Origin: Treponema sp.
GTDB lineage: Bacteria > Spirochaetota > Spirochaetia > Treponematales > Breznakiellaceae
DNA length: 11,984 nucleotides
Reading direction: 5' to 3'
Assembly (NCBI GenBank): GCA_031266095.1
Contig: JAISBR010000111.1
Coordinates: 1 to 11,984, forward strand
Shown here one piece after another: positions 1-6,040 of the stretch. Position numbers and translations under genes: made by a program. The notes beneath the pieces were generated by a model. That model searched no databases. It was not told the DNA's origin and saw only the letters and a list, made by a program, of their open reading frames with translations. The stretch's first letter is position 1; every line of letters starts with the position of its first letter.

Positions 1-2
1 GA

Positions 3-26
3 ACCCAGGAGCAAGCTCCTGGGTAT
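3..26 (+). repeat. Palindromic element, GCAAGC/GGGTAT family, copy 1
   Basis: A perfect 10-base inverted repeat (acccaggagc / gctcctgggt, 3-12 and 15-24) is separated by AA. It contains a GCAAGC core at 11-16 and, four bases later, gggtat at 21-26. The same core, gap and gggtat recur at 55-145 and 170-242, and on the minus strand at 5875-5940 and 5962-5995. The outer arm seen in the other copies would lie to the left of base 1, so this copy may be cut by the window edge. No protein is encoded here. Function is unknown. Confidence 0.6.
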
Positions 27-54
27 CTTCGTTGGATAGGAAATTTATTATACT

Positions 55-145
55 GGCGGGGCCATACCCCAATTCAAAGATCGGTTTACAACTTTTCTAA
101 GTGTTGTAAATTTTCCGGAACAAGCTCCGGGGTATGGACCCCGCC
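55..145 (+). repeat. Palindromic element, GCAAGC/GGGTAT family, copy 2
   Basis: The outer arms are ggcggggccatacccc (55-70) and ggggtatggaccccgcc (129-145), which pair throughout except for one bulged A. Inside are two smaller hairpins: tttacaac/gttgtaaa (85-92, 103-110) and ccgga/tccgg (115-119, 126-130), the latter around acaagc. The order acaagc, four bases, gggtat (130-135) matches copies 1 and 3. The nested stems suggest a folded RNA or DNA rather than a simple terminator, because no T tract follows. Confidence 0.6.
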
Positions 146-169
146 TTCCAATCAAATCCAAATCTCAAC

Positions 170-242
170 CTGGTTTAATACCAAATTTTTTTGTAAACAT
201 TGCGTAATTCGAGCCGGGGCAAGCCCCGGGGTATTAAACCAG
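170..242 (+). repeat. Palindromic element, GCAAGC/GGGTAT family, copy 3
   Basis: The outer arms ctggtttaatacc (170-182) and ggtattaaaccag (230-242) are perfectly complementary over 13 bases. They enclose a 7-base-pair GC hairpin, ccggggc AA gccccgg (214-229), with the GCAAGC core at 219-224 and gggtat at 229-234. The outer arm sequence is quite different from copy 2, yet pairing is kept. The flanking sequences after copies 2 and 3 (ttccaatcaaat and ttcgaatcaaaa) are also similar. Confidence 0.6.
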
Positions 243-327
243 ACTTTCGAATCAAAAAAAAGACCTGAGTGCAAAACTTATTCGACTTCTGCGCCTTCGC
301 GGTTACAATTTCTTGCAAAACTTGGTA

Positions 328-399
328 GCAGTTTGTTGCGCTTCGCGCTCAAAACCTCCAAAAATCGCCTGACAGGCGATTTTTTACCGTGCAAACTGC
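328..399. repeat. Nested palindrome block with inner hairpins
   Basis: Outer arms gcagtttg (328-335) and caaactgc (392-399) are perfectly complementary. They enclose a short gcgc/gcgc hairpin (338-348) and a stronger hairpin at 360-385. No convincing protein frame lies here; the predicted frames through this stretch read across palindromes and resemble nothing I recognise. It may be the end of an upstream transcript or a member of an interspersed repeat family. Confidence 0.4.
360..385. terminator. Candidate bidirectional rho-independent terminator
   Basis: An 11-base-pair perfect stem, aaaaatcgcct / aggcgattttt (360-370 and 374-384), has a GAC loop, with A-run and T-run at the two ends. This is the classic form of a two-way intrinsic terminator. 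On the plus strand six T residues run from 380 to 385. It could end an operon entering from the left. It sits inside the larger palindrome 328-399, so it may instead be part of that repeat. Confidence 0.45.
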
Positions 400-401
400 G
401 T

Positions 402-416
402 CGAACCGAAGGTTCG
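402..416. repeat. Short triloop hairpin (cgaacc-gaa-ggttcg)
   Basis: A perfect six-base-pair stem with a three-base GAA loop. Near-identical hairpins occur at 11621-11635 (loop GCA) and 11774-11788 (stem cgtacc, loop GAA), in the gene-free stretch at the other end of the window. The recurrence in two separate intergenic regions suggests an interspersed repeat component. Confidence 0.45.
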
Positions 417-488
417 CAGGAGCCCGTTTATCGTGGTTTTTTGCGGCATAAAGTGCCGCAAAAAACCTACAAGTGCAACAGGCTCCTG
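417..488. repeat. Nested palindrome with 14-bp inner hairpin
   Basis: Outer arms caggagcc (417-424) and ggctcctg (481-488) enclose a perfect 14-base-pair hairpin, ggttttttgcggca / tgccgcaaaaaacc (435-448, 454-467), with loop taaag. The hairpin has its T run before the GC stem and its A run after it on both strands, so it does not have the form of an intrinsic terminator. The 13-mer gcaacaggctcct at 475-487 reappears inverted at 11870-11882. Confidence 0.5.
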
Positions 489-542
489 GTTTCCCGGAAC
501 ATGAAAGTAAACGCCGATGCCCTGCGGGCGTTCTGTTTTATA

Positions 543-571
543 CAGACAATAGAATGAGTGTATGGTATACT
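543..571 (+). promoter_or_regulatory. Candidate sigma-70 promoter with extended -10
   Basis: The -10 box tatact (566-571) is preceded by TGG, giving the extended -10 form TGnTATACT. A weak -35 box, cagaca (543-548), lies 17 bases upstream. Transcription would start near 577-579, which is almost exactly the ATG of the small ORF at 578. It is well placed to drive the glycosyltransferase operon starting at 733. The assignment rests on sequence match only. Confidence 0.45.
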
Positions 572-577
572 GGATAC

Positions 578-733
578 ATGAGGCGAGAAGCAGTACCCCG
601 TCTACACGTGGAAGACAAAGCAGTGATGGAAAGGGTACCGGCTGCCGGGTATAGCGGCCATACGGGCGCCCCGCGGTTACGGACCGTGTTATACCGGGCC
701 GGCGGCAAAAAAACCAATGGTATCGCCGTGTAA
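578..733 (+). CDS. Possible 51-residue leader ORF
   Basis: A small frame begins with ATG at 578 (MRREAVPRL...) and ends with TAA at 731-733, sharing its last A with the ATG of the glycosyltransferase (TAATG). The downstream gene has no visible Shine-Dalgarno sequence, so translational coupling through this frame is a possible explanation. The candidate promoter just upstream would place the ATG at or next to the transcript 5' end, making it leaderless. The peptide is arginine-rich, has no recognisable domain, and resembles no family I know. It may be untranslated leader only. A further in-frame ATG at 473 reads through the 417-488 palindrome and is unlikely to be the start. Confidence 0.25.
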   Translation: MRREAVPRLHVEDKAVMERVPAAGYSGHTGAPRLRTVLYRAGGKKTNGIAV

Positions 734-1701
734 TGAAAAGCAATCCGACGCTGGCAATTGTCATTCCATGCTGCAATGAGGAAGCGGTACTGCCGGAAAC
801 ATCCCGGCGCCTCGGGGAAAAATACCATTCCCTGCGCGCGGACAACCGCATCTCGGAACAGTCGAGGATCGTATTTGTTGACGACGGTTCAACCGATACA
901 ACCTGGGAGCTCATCGAAAAACTCCACTCGGAAAATCCCCTTGTTTTTGGCGGCATTAAATTGTCAAAAAACAAGGGCCACCAAAATGCCCTGCTCTGCG
1001 GCCTTTTAACCGTAAAAGATCATTGTGACGCGGCAATATCAATGGACGCGGATTTACAGGACGATACGGACCTTATTGATACGATGCTGCGAAAACATGC
1101 CGCCGGATACGAGATTGTGTACGGGGTACGTTCCGACAGAGCAAGCGACAGTCTATTTAAGCGGTATACGGCGCAGGGGTTTTACGCGTTTATGCGTTTT
1201 CTGGGTGCCGATCTTATCTGCAATCACGCCGATTTTCGGTTAATGGGAAAACAGTCCCTTAACGCGCTGGCGGAATACCGGGAGGTAAACCTGTTTCTCA
1301 GGGGTATTATTCCGCAGCTCGGTTTTAAGACGGCCGTTGCATATTATACGCGGTCCGAACGGTTCGCGGGAAAAAGTAAATATCCGTTAACGAAAATGCT
1401 GGCCCTTTCCCTGGAGGGGATTACGTCGTTTTCAATAAAGCCGATACGGTTTATCACCTGGCTGGGGATTTTGCTTTTTGGCGTCAGTATTGGGATGATT
1501 GTATATTTCCTGGTCAGGCATTTTTCAGGTCAAACCGTAACCGGCTGGTCCAGTACGATTGTCTCGATCTGGGGAATCGGCGGTCTCATTCTCTTTTCCA
1601 TCGGAATAGTGGGAGAGTACATCGGCAGGATATACCTTGAAACAAAACACCGTCCCCGGTATCAAATCGAACAATTTTTGTATCACAGGAGTTCAGGATG
1701 A
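733..1701 (+). CDS. Polyprenyl-phosphate glycosyltransferase, GT2 (GtrB/DPM1-like)
   Basis: This 322-residue protein should transfer a sugar from a nucleotide sugar to a polyprenyl (undecaprenyl) phosphate at the cytoplasmic face of the inner membrane. The GT-A fold occupies about residues 6-235: VIPCCNEE (10-17), VDDGSTD (49-55), KNKGHQNA (79-86) and the metal-binding DAD in SMDADLQDD (105-107), followed by the conserved HADFRLM (165-171) and the SKYPLTKM region (215-222). Two C-terminal membrane segments lie at about 240-262 and 272-295, as in GtrB, YfdH and related enzymes; the length is typical. No good Shine-Dalgarno sequence precedes the ATG; the stop of a small upstream frame overlaps it. 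The TGA stop overlaps the ATG of the next gene, so the two are co-translated. The sugar cannot be read from the sequence. Confidence 0.88.
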   Translation: MKSNPTLAIVIPCCNEEAVLPETSRRLGEKYHSLRADNRISEQSRIVFVDDGSTDTTWELIEKLHSENPLVFGGIKLSKNKGHQNALLCGLLTVKDHCDAAISMDADLQDDTDLIDTMLRKHAAGYEIVYGVRSDRASDSLFKRYTAQGFYAFMRFLGADLICNHADFRLMGKQSLNALAEYREVNLFLRGIIPQLGFKTAVAYYTRSERFAGKSKYPLTKMLALSLEGITSFSIKPIRFITWLGILLFGVSIGMIVYFLVRHFSGQTVTGWSSTIVSIWGIGGLILFSIGIVGEYIGRIYLETKHRPRYQIEQFLYHRSSG

Positions 1702-3626
1702 CGCACATTGAGGGTGAATCGCCTTTTGAGGCAGCGATAAAAGGCCTGTACCGGTCGCCGAAAACCGGAAAAATACTATCGGTACTCGCGCTTGTCGGCA
1801 TAGCGGCCTGTGTTGTTGTCCTGCTCCCGCCGGCGCAAAATGCCCTGATTAGTTTTGTGGAGACCTCGGCTAATACCGATTTCCGCGATACCCAGGCGCT
1901 TCCGGAACGGCTGCTGTCTTTGTTATCCCTGGCGGTTTTAGGGCTTGCCGCGCTGGTTTTGTTTGTATGCTGCTTATACGCAAAAAAGATCGCGGACTTC
2001 CTGGCGGATTCTAAAAACAGCCGGATACTGTCCGGCCTGGGGCTGGGGGTGACCGCGCTTTTACTGGTTTTTATTACGGTTTTTTCCTACCGCCACGGAT
2101 GGCGGTGGCTTCACAGCGACCATGCCTCGGAAATGATTCTCGCAAAACTATTAGCCGAGGAAAATGTGTTGGTGAGTACCGGATGGAATTATTCCACGGA
2201 ACTTCGCCTGGTATATCAAACCCTGTTTTCCATGCCTTTGTTTAAGCTGTTAAGCGGCTTTAATAATTGGGCCCTTATCCGCGCCATGACGATTTTTTTG
2301 AATAACGCTCTGTTGGTTGTTTCATATGTTTTTTTGACGAGACAGATGCGGCTGCCCAATAAGTGGATATATCTCAGCGCCGGTTTTCTGCTTGTCCCCC
2401 TGTCGACCGGCTACTGGAATATTGTTACCTTCGGCGGATATTACGTTTTCTTCATTGCGCAAAACTTTTGCTGCCTTGGGCTGTTTTTCAGGCTGCTTGC
2501 CGCTCCACCTCCGGCAAAACGAAGGACCAGGATAAGCGATTTCATGCTGTTTTCCCTTTTATCCCTTGTTCTTGGCATACAGGGTATACGTTCCCTGCTT
2601 AACATACAAATACCGCTTATGCTTGCCTGTTTTTTCGCGTATTGGTTTACTCATATCCCTCAAAAGAAAGGACCGGTCTTATTGGGGATATACAGCCTTG
2701 TTTTGTGCGGTATCGGATTTATCATTAATTATTTACTGCACGTTATATACAGCTTTCAGTCTTTCGAATACATGCGCGTGGATGATCTGTATGCGTTGTT
2801 TTTCGTGAAATTGGGGCAGAATGTAGTCAGCCTGTTTTCTTTTTTTGGATTTATTGAAGGGCACAGGGTGTTATCCGCCCAGGGAATAGCGGGCATCCTG
2901 GGGATATTTTTTACCGTGTTTTTGATTTGGAATATGGCTGTTATGGTACTGCGTGACCGTACCGGGACAATCAGCAGACCCGGCGGTAATTTTGAACCCC
3001 GGCACTTTATGACGCTTTATTTTTTTGTTTCCCTTGGGTTTAATATGTTCGTTTTTCTAATCGTAGATGACAACGTCACTCAAAGATATTTTATTCCTTT
3101 TTTGGTTTTGTATGTTCCGCTGCTTGCGGTACTATTTGAAAAAACAGAAAAAAGGAATTCGGCCTTATCAAAGACAGGCCTTATTGCCGCTGTCTTCCTG
3201 TTTATCTTTACCAGGGCCGCGCTCAATTTTCAAAGCCTGGGTATACAAGAGACAAACAGCGGCAGAACCGGTTATATCCGCTACCTGGAGGATAATGACC
3301 TTGATTTTGGCTTCGCCACATTCTGGAACGCGAATGTGACAACAGAGCTGACCAACGGAAAGATCAGTATCGCGGGCCTGGAACCGGACGGAGTGGCCTC
3401 CGGGGAAAAATACCGTATTCACGGCTGGCTTAATCCCATTCGGTTTTATGATCCGTCATACTATACGGGGGAATCGTTCCTGCTCCTGACCCGGGCCGAA
3501 TGGGACACGGCGCGGCAGGCCGGAAGATCTTTTACGGAAAAACACGTTGACTACGATGACGGCCGTTTTATGGTTATCCGCTACCCGTCGGCGAAGGTTA
3601 TCCATGAGGAAGTGTTGGATACCTAA
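1698..3626 (+). CDS. Large multi-pass membrane protein, probable GT-C glycosyltransferase
   Basis: This 642-residue protein has about eleven or more hydrophobic segments between residues 25 and 510, then a soluble C-terminal domain of about 130 residues (about 512-642) that is probably on the outside. After the third hydrophobic segment, the loop with HSDHASE (139-145) resembles the acidic first-loop motif of GT-C enzymes. The C-terminal part (GFATFWNANVTTELTNGKI, 538-556) recalls the external domain of polyprenyl-linked sugar transferases. It starts at an ATG overlapping the GT2 stop, with AGGAG at 1687-1691 six bases upstream. By family logic it would take the sugar from the lipid carrier made by the neighbour and attach it to a surface glycan or protein. 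A GtrA-type flippase is not present in the window. The acceptor is unknown, and a non-enzymatic membrane role cannot be excluded. Confidence 0.7.
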   Translation: MTHIEGESPFEAAIKGLYRSPKTGKILSVLALVGIAACVVVLLPPAQNALISFVETSANTDFRDTQALPERLLSLLSLAVLGLAALVLFVCCLYAKKIADFLADSKNSRILSGLGLGVTALLLVFITVFSYRHGWRWLHSDHASEMILAKLLAEENVLVSTGWNYSTELRLVYQTLFSMPLFKLLSGFNNWALIRAMTIFLNNALLVVSYVFLTRQMRLPNKWIYLSAGFLLVPLSTGYWNIVTFGGYYVFFIAQNFCCLGLFFRLLAAPPPAKRRTRISDFMLFSLLSLVLGIQGIRSLLNIQIPLMLACFFAYWFTHIPQKKGPVLLGIYSLVLCGIGFIINYLLHVIYSFQSFEYMRVDDLYALFFVKLGQNVVSLFSFFGFIEGHRVLSAQGIAGILGIFFTVFLIWNMAVMVLRDRTGTISRPGGNFEPRHFMTLYFFVSLGFNMFVFLIVDDNVTQRYFIPFLVLYVPLLAVLFEKTEKRNSALSKTGLIAAVFLFIFTRAALNFQSLGIQETNSGRTGYIRYLEDNDLDFGFATFWNANVTTELTNGKISIAGLEPDGVASGEKYRIHGWLNPIRFYDPSYYTGESFLLLTRAEWDTARQAGRSFTEKHVDYDDGRFMVIRYPSAKVIHEEVLDT

Positions 3627-3675
3627 TGAGGCTGTTGATCATGTTTTCATTATTATATTATTCCGATGATATAGT

Positions 3676-4389
3676 ATGAGCCGGAAAATTATGTCCATTT
3701 CCGCTGTGCTTCTTTTTTTCACTGTTTTTGCCCTGCCGGCCCAGGAACATGGTTTCGGCTACAATCCGGAGGTGCTCCGCGGGGAAGTATGGATAGAGTT
3801 GGAACCGGTATACGGCGGCTATATCGACAAAGAGTATCCGCTTGACGCGGAGGCCGCCCGCCGGCGGGCGCTGGAAGAATCTGCGCTGTGTTATTCGGCG
3901 ATGATATACGGCTGGTCTTTCCATTATGACATCGGTGAAAGGGCGCGGCGTATTCCCGAAAACCTTGAATTAGTTCCGATGGGCTCCATTGCCTTTGGCG
4001 ATCCGGGCATGAGGGCCACCGACGTGGAGATCCGTGACCTGCGGGTCAGGCTCTGGACCGATTACCGGCTGAGCGAATCCCAGCGGCGCCGCTTGCAGGT
4101 GTGGCGGGCCGGGAATACCCGCAGCGCGCAAGCGGTGGGCTACGGTCCCTTGGGCGGGCCGCTTGATGTTTCCGACTGGCTGACCATCAAAAAAGCGGCC
4201 CTTGAGGACGCGGCCCGGGCCGCGATCCGGGCCACGCTCCGGGGCAGTGAGCGGAATCGTCCCAAGGAAGCCTCGGGCTTTATCAGTCTCGCCACATTCC
4301 CCACCTATTACATTGACGGCGGACGCTGGGCCGCCTCCGCGCGTTTCAGGGTACAGATTAGCGAGATTATTCCCTTTGCGGCGTATTGA
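3676..4389 (+). CDS. Secreted protein of unknown function
   Basis: A 237-residue protein with a signal peptide: basic start MSRK, hydrophobic core about 7-20 and a likely cleavage near ALPAQ (19-23). There is no lipobox cysteine and no later membrane segment, so it should be periplasmic or exported. Two alanine/arginine-rich helices stand out, at about 55-78 (AARRRALEESALCYSAMIYG) and 166-188 (KKAALEDAARAAIRATLRG), which could be a weak internal duplication. I do not recognise the family. It follows the glycosyltransferase pair by 49 bases, but no clear Shine-Dalgarno precedes the ATG at 3676, and the A/T-rich gap gives no confident promoter. The later ATG at 3691 would remove the basic n-region, so 3676 is preferred. 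The gene ends one base before the convergent aroA stop, leaving no room for a terminator between them. Confidence 0.75.
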   Translation: MSRKIMSISAVLLFFTVFALPAQEHGFGYNPEVLRGEVWIELEPVYGGYIDKEYPLDAEAARRRALEESALCYSAMIYGWSFHYDIGERARRIPENLELVPMGSIAFGDPGMRATDVEIRDLRVRLWTDYRLSESQRRRLQVWRAGNTRSAQAVGYGPLGGPLDVSDWLTIKKAALEDAARAAIRATLRGSERNRPKEASGFISLATFPTYYIDGGRWAASARFRVQISEIIPFAAY

Positions 4390-4390
4390 G

Positions 4391-5860
4391 TTACGCCTTT
4401 TCAGCTTCCAGCAGTTCCAGAAAGCCCGGATAAGTTACCGCGGCGCTTTCAGCGCCCTCTATTTCAACCGGGCCGGCCGCGCCCAGGGCGGCGGCGGCAA
4501 AGGCCATGACGATACGATGATCGCCGTGACCGTCAACAGCGCCGCCGGATAATCCGCCTTTGGCCACGCCCGACGATTCCGGGCCGCGTCCGTGGATAAT
4601 GAGCCCGTCGGGCCGTTCACGAGCGTTGACGCCGAGTTTACCGAGTTCACGGGCCATTACCGCGATGCGGTCGGTTTCTTTGATGCGGGCGTGGGCCACA
4701 TTGAACAGGACCGTATCCCCGGCGGCAAAGGCTGCGGTAACCGCGGCGGCAGGGAGCAGATCCGGTACGGCATTACAATCGAAGCAGCCGCCCCGCAGCG
4801 GGCCTGATCTCGAAACGGTGAGGGACCAGACGGTTTCAGCGGTCTTATCCGCCCGCAGGCGTTTCCATTTTACCTCGCAGCCCATTTGGGCAAGCATATC
4901 AAAAAAGAATTTGTCCCCCTGGGGATCATCCGGATCAAGGCCGAGGATCGTGATCGGACCGCCTGAGATCGCGGCGGCGCAGCCGGGAAAGGCGGCGGAA
5001 GAAAAATCTCCCGGTACGGAACGGCTGAACGGTTTCCATGAAGAGCCGCCTGGAATCTCAAAACGGGAAAAGTCAGGAGCCGCTTTCCAGGGAATACCCT
5101 GGGCTTTCAGATAGGAGAGGGTCATTTCGATGTAAGGCCTTTCGTTGAGCAGGGGGACCTCAATCACGGTGACACCGGGGGCCAGGGGAGCGGCGAGGAG
5201 CAGCGCCGAAAGGTACTGGCTGGTGGGACAGGGGAGGCTTACCGTACCGCCTCTCCACGGCCCCTGAATGACGATCGGGACGCAGCCGTCGTTATTGCGG
5301 GATTCGGCGCGGACGCCCAGGCTGGCAAGGGCCTCCAGTAAGGGAGCGGCGCTGCGCCCTTGTATCTGCTCGTCGCCGGTAAATTCAAAGGGGACTGATC
5401 CGAGGCCCGCCGCCGCCAGGGCCAGGTATAGGGTAGTGCCGGAATTGCCTACATCGATGTGACGCCTGCCGTCCTTGGGGGGTAGCGGAAGACCGCCGCA
5501 GGCGGGCTGGAGCGGAGGGGGGCCGGACAGTGAAGGCGGCTGTACCGTGTTATGGTTTGGAAATCCGGCCCCCCTTCTAAATCCGTCACTGCCCCGTACC
5601 GTATAGCGGACGAGTTTTTTCCCATCCTGGTCCTCCGGATTGGGGCACAGCGGGTCCGCCGCCCGGTGTTCGGACACGCCGGCTCCAAGAACCCGGCAGG
5701 CGGCGGCACAGGAACGGGCATCCAGAGAATCCAGGGGGCAGCGGATTTCCGAAATTCCGCCGGCCAGGGCGGCAATTAAAAGCTGTCTGATCGTGTGGGA
5801 TTTTGAGGCCGGAATCCGCACGGTGCCGGAAAATCGGTGAGGTTTGATGCGGGCGCGCAT
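4391..5860 (-). CDS. aroA: 3-phosphoshikimate 1-carboxyvinyltransferase (EPSP synthase)
   Basis: The enzyme joins shikimate 3-phosphate and phosphoenolpyruvate in the cytoplasmic shikimate pathway. Visible motifs: PASKSHTIR (17-25, with the substrate-binding Lys, Ser and Arg), DVGNSGTTL (136-144), GRSAAPL, PTSQYLSALL, RPYIEMT, DFSSAAF, NAVPDLLPAAAV with its acidic residue, IKETDRI, and GDHRIVMAFAAAALG near the end. The start at 5860 (MRARIKPHRFSG) matches the usual beginning of the family; the frame stays open further upstream to a TTG at 5947, but that part reads through a palindromic repeat and is rejected. The product is 489 residues against about 430 in typical members. Most of the excess is a proline/glycine-rich insert at about residues 91-134, just before the GNSGTT loop. 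The gene is monocistronic or follows the solute-binding protein gene. No good Shine-Dalgarno is seen. Confidence 0.95.
   Translation of the reverse strand: MRARIKPHRFSGTVRIPASKSHTIRQLLIAALAGGISEIRCPLDSLDARSCAAACRVLGAGVSEHRAADPLCPNPEDQDGKKLVRYTVRGSDGFRRGAGFPNHNTVQPPSLSGPPPLQPACGGLPLPPKDGRRHIDVGNSGTTLYLALAAAGLGSVPFEFTGDEQIQGRSAAPLLEALASLGVRAESRNNDGCVPIVIQGPWRGGTVSLPCPTSQYLSALLLAAPLAPGVTVIEVPLLNERPYIEMTLSYLKAQGIPWKAAPDFSRFEIPGGSSWKPFSRSVPGDFSSAAFPGCAAAISGGPITILGLDPDDPQGDKFFFDMLAQMGCEVKWKRLRADKTAETVWSLTVSRSGPLRGGCFDCNAVPDLLPAAAVTAAFAAGDTVLFNVAHARIKETDRIAVMARELGKLGVNARERPDGLIIHGRGPESSGVAKGGLSGGAVDGHGDHRIVMAFAAAALGAAGPVEIEGAESAAVTYPGFLELLEAEKA
5517..5574. repeat. Palindrome inside the aroA insertion
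   Basis: Perfect 11-base arms, ggggggccgga (5517-5527) and tccggcccccc (5564-5574), enclose a 36-base loop. It lies within the extra protein segment of aroA (about 5459-5590) that ordinary EPSP synthases lack. Position and form are like the palindromic elements that insert in frame into genes in Rickettsia (RPE), which is an analogy, not a demonstrated relationship. Confidence 0.55.
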
Positions 5861-5874
5861 TTTATTCGTTGCGA

Positions 5875-5940
5875 AGGGTCCATACCCAAGAGCCCGCTTG
5901 CGCGGGGGAGCCTTGGGGCGGAACCAAGGGTATGGACCCT
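5875..5940 (-). repeat. Palindromic element, GCAAGC/GGGTAT family, copy 4
   Basis: Outer arms agggtccataccc (5875-5887) and gggtatggaccct (5928-5940) are perfectly complementary over 13 bases. Inside are cccgc/gcggg (5893-5897, 5902-5906) and ccttgg/ccaagg (5911-5916, 5924-5929). On the minus strand it reads gcaagc (complement of 5896-5901), eight bases, then gggtat, the order seen in copies 1-3. The shared arm gtatggaccc also occurs in copy 2. It lies just upstream of the aroA start, so it would form part of the aroA leader if transcribed from further upstream. Confidence 0.6.
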
Positions 5941-5961
5941 GAGTCAAATACCTTATGAGAA

Positions 5962-5995
5962 CAACATACCCCGACCGCTTGCGGCGGGGTTGTTG
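5962..5995 (-). repeat. Palindromic element, GCAAGC/GGGTAT family, copy 5
   Basis: caacataccccg (5962-5973) pairs with cggggttgttg (5985-5995) with one bulged T, and continues into ccgc TT gcgg (5975-5984), giving an almost continuous hairpin. On the minus strand it reads gcaagc, five bases, gggtat. It lies between the solute-binding protein stop and aroA. No T tract follows on the minus strand, so it is not a standard terminator. Confidence 0.55.
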
Positions 5996-6001
5996 ATACT
6001 T

Positions 6002-6040
6002 CTTTAAAAATGGAGATACGGGGGCTCACGGTTTTTAAAG
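6002..6040 (-). terminator. Weak hairpin over the stop of the solute-binding protein gene
   Basis: Perfect 9-base arms ctttaaaaa (6002-6010) and tttttaaag (6032-6040) enclose 21 bases. On the minus strand the left arm contains the TAA stop codon of the solute-binding protein gene, and the right arm carries a T run. The stem is almost all A-T, so it would be a weak terminator; it may be chance or part of the neighbouring repeat cluster. Confidence 0.25.

Noticed and set aside
1..242. A CRISPR array in the left-edge repeats
   Set aside because: The three units differ in length, spacing and arm sequence, and share only the core and GGGTAT; there are no identical direct repeats with regular spacers, and no cas genes.
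435..467. Intrinsic terminator at the 14-bp hairpin
   Set aside because: On both strands the T run precedes the GC stem and an A run follows it, the reverse of what termination needs.
384..974. A long minus-strand frame (196 codons) across the left intergenic region and the 5' part of the glycosyltransferase
   Set aside because: It runs antisense to a clear GT2 gene and through palindromes; its translation has no recognisable domain and no Shine-Dalgarno.
4391..5860. Pseudogene status for aroA because of its extra length
   Set aside because: The frame is intact, and the substrate-binding and catalytic motifs I can check are present on both sides of the insertion.
5861..5947. A longer aroA starting with TTG at 5947
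   Set aside because: The extra 29 residues are translated from palindromic element copy 4, while the ATG at 5860 begins exactly where the family normally begins.
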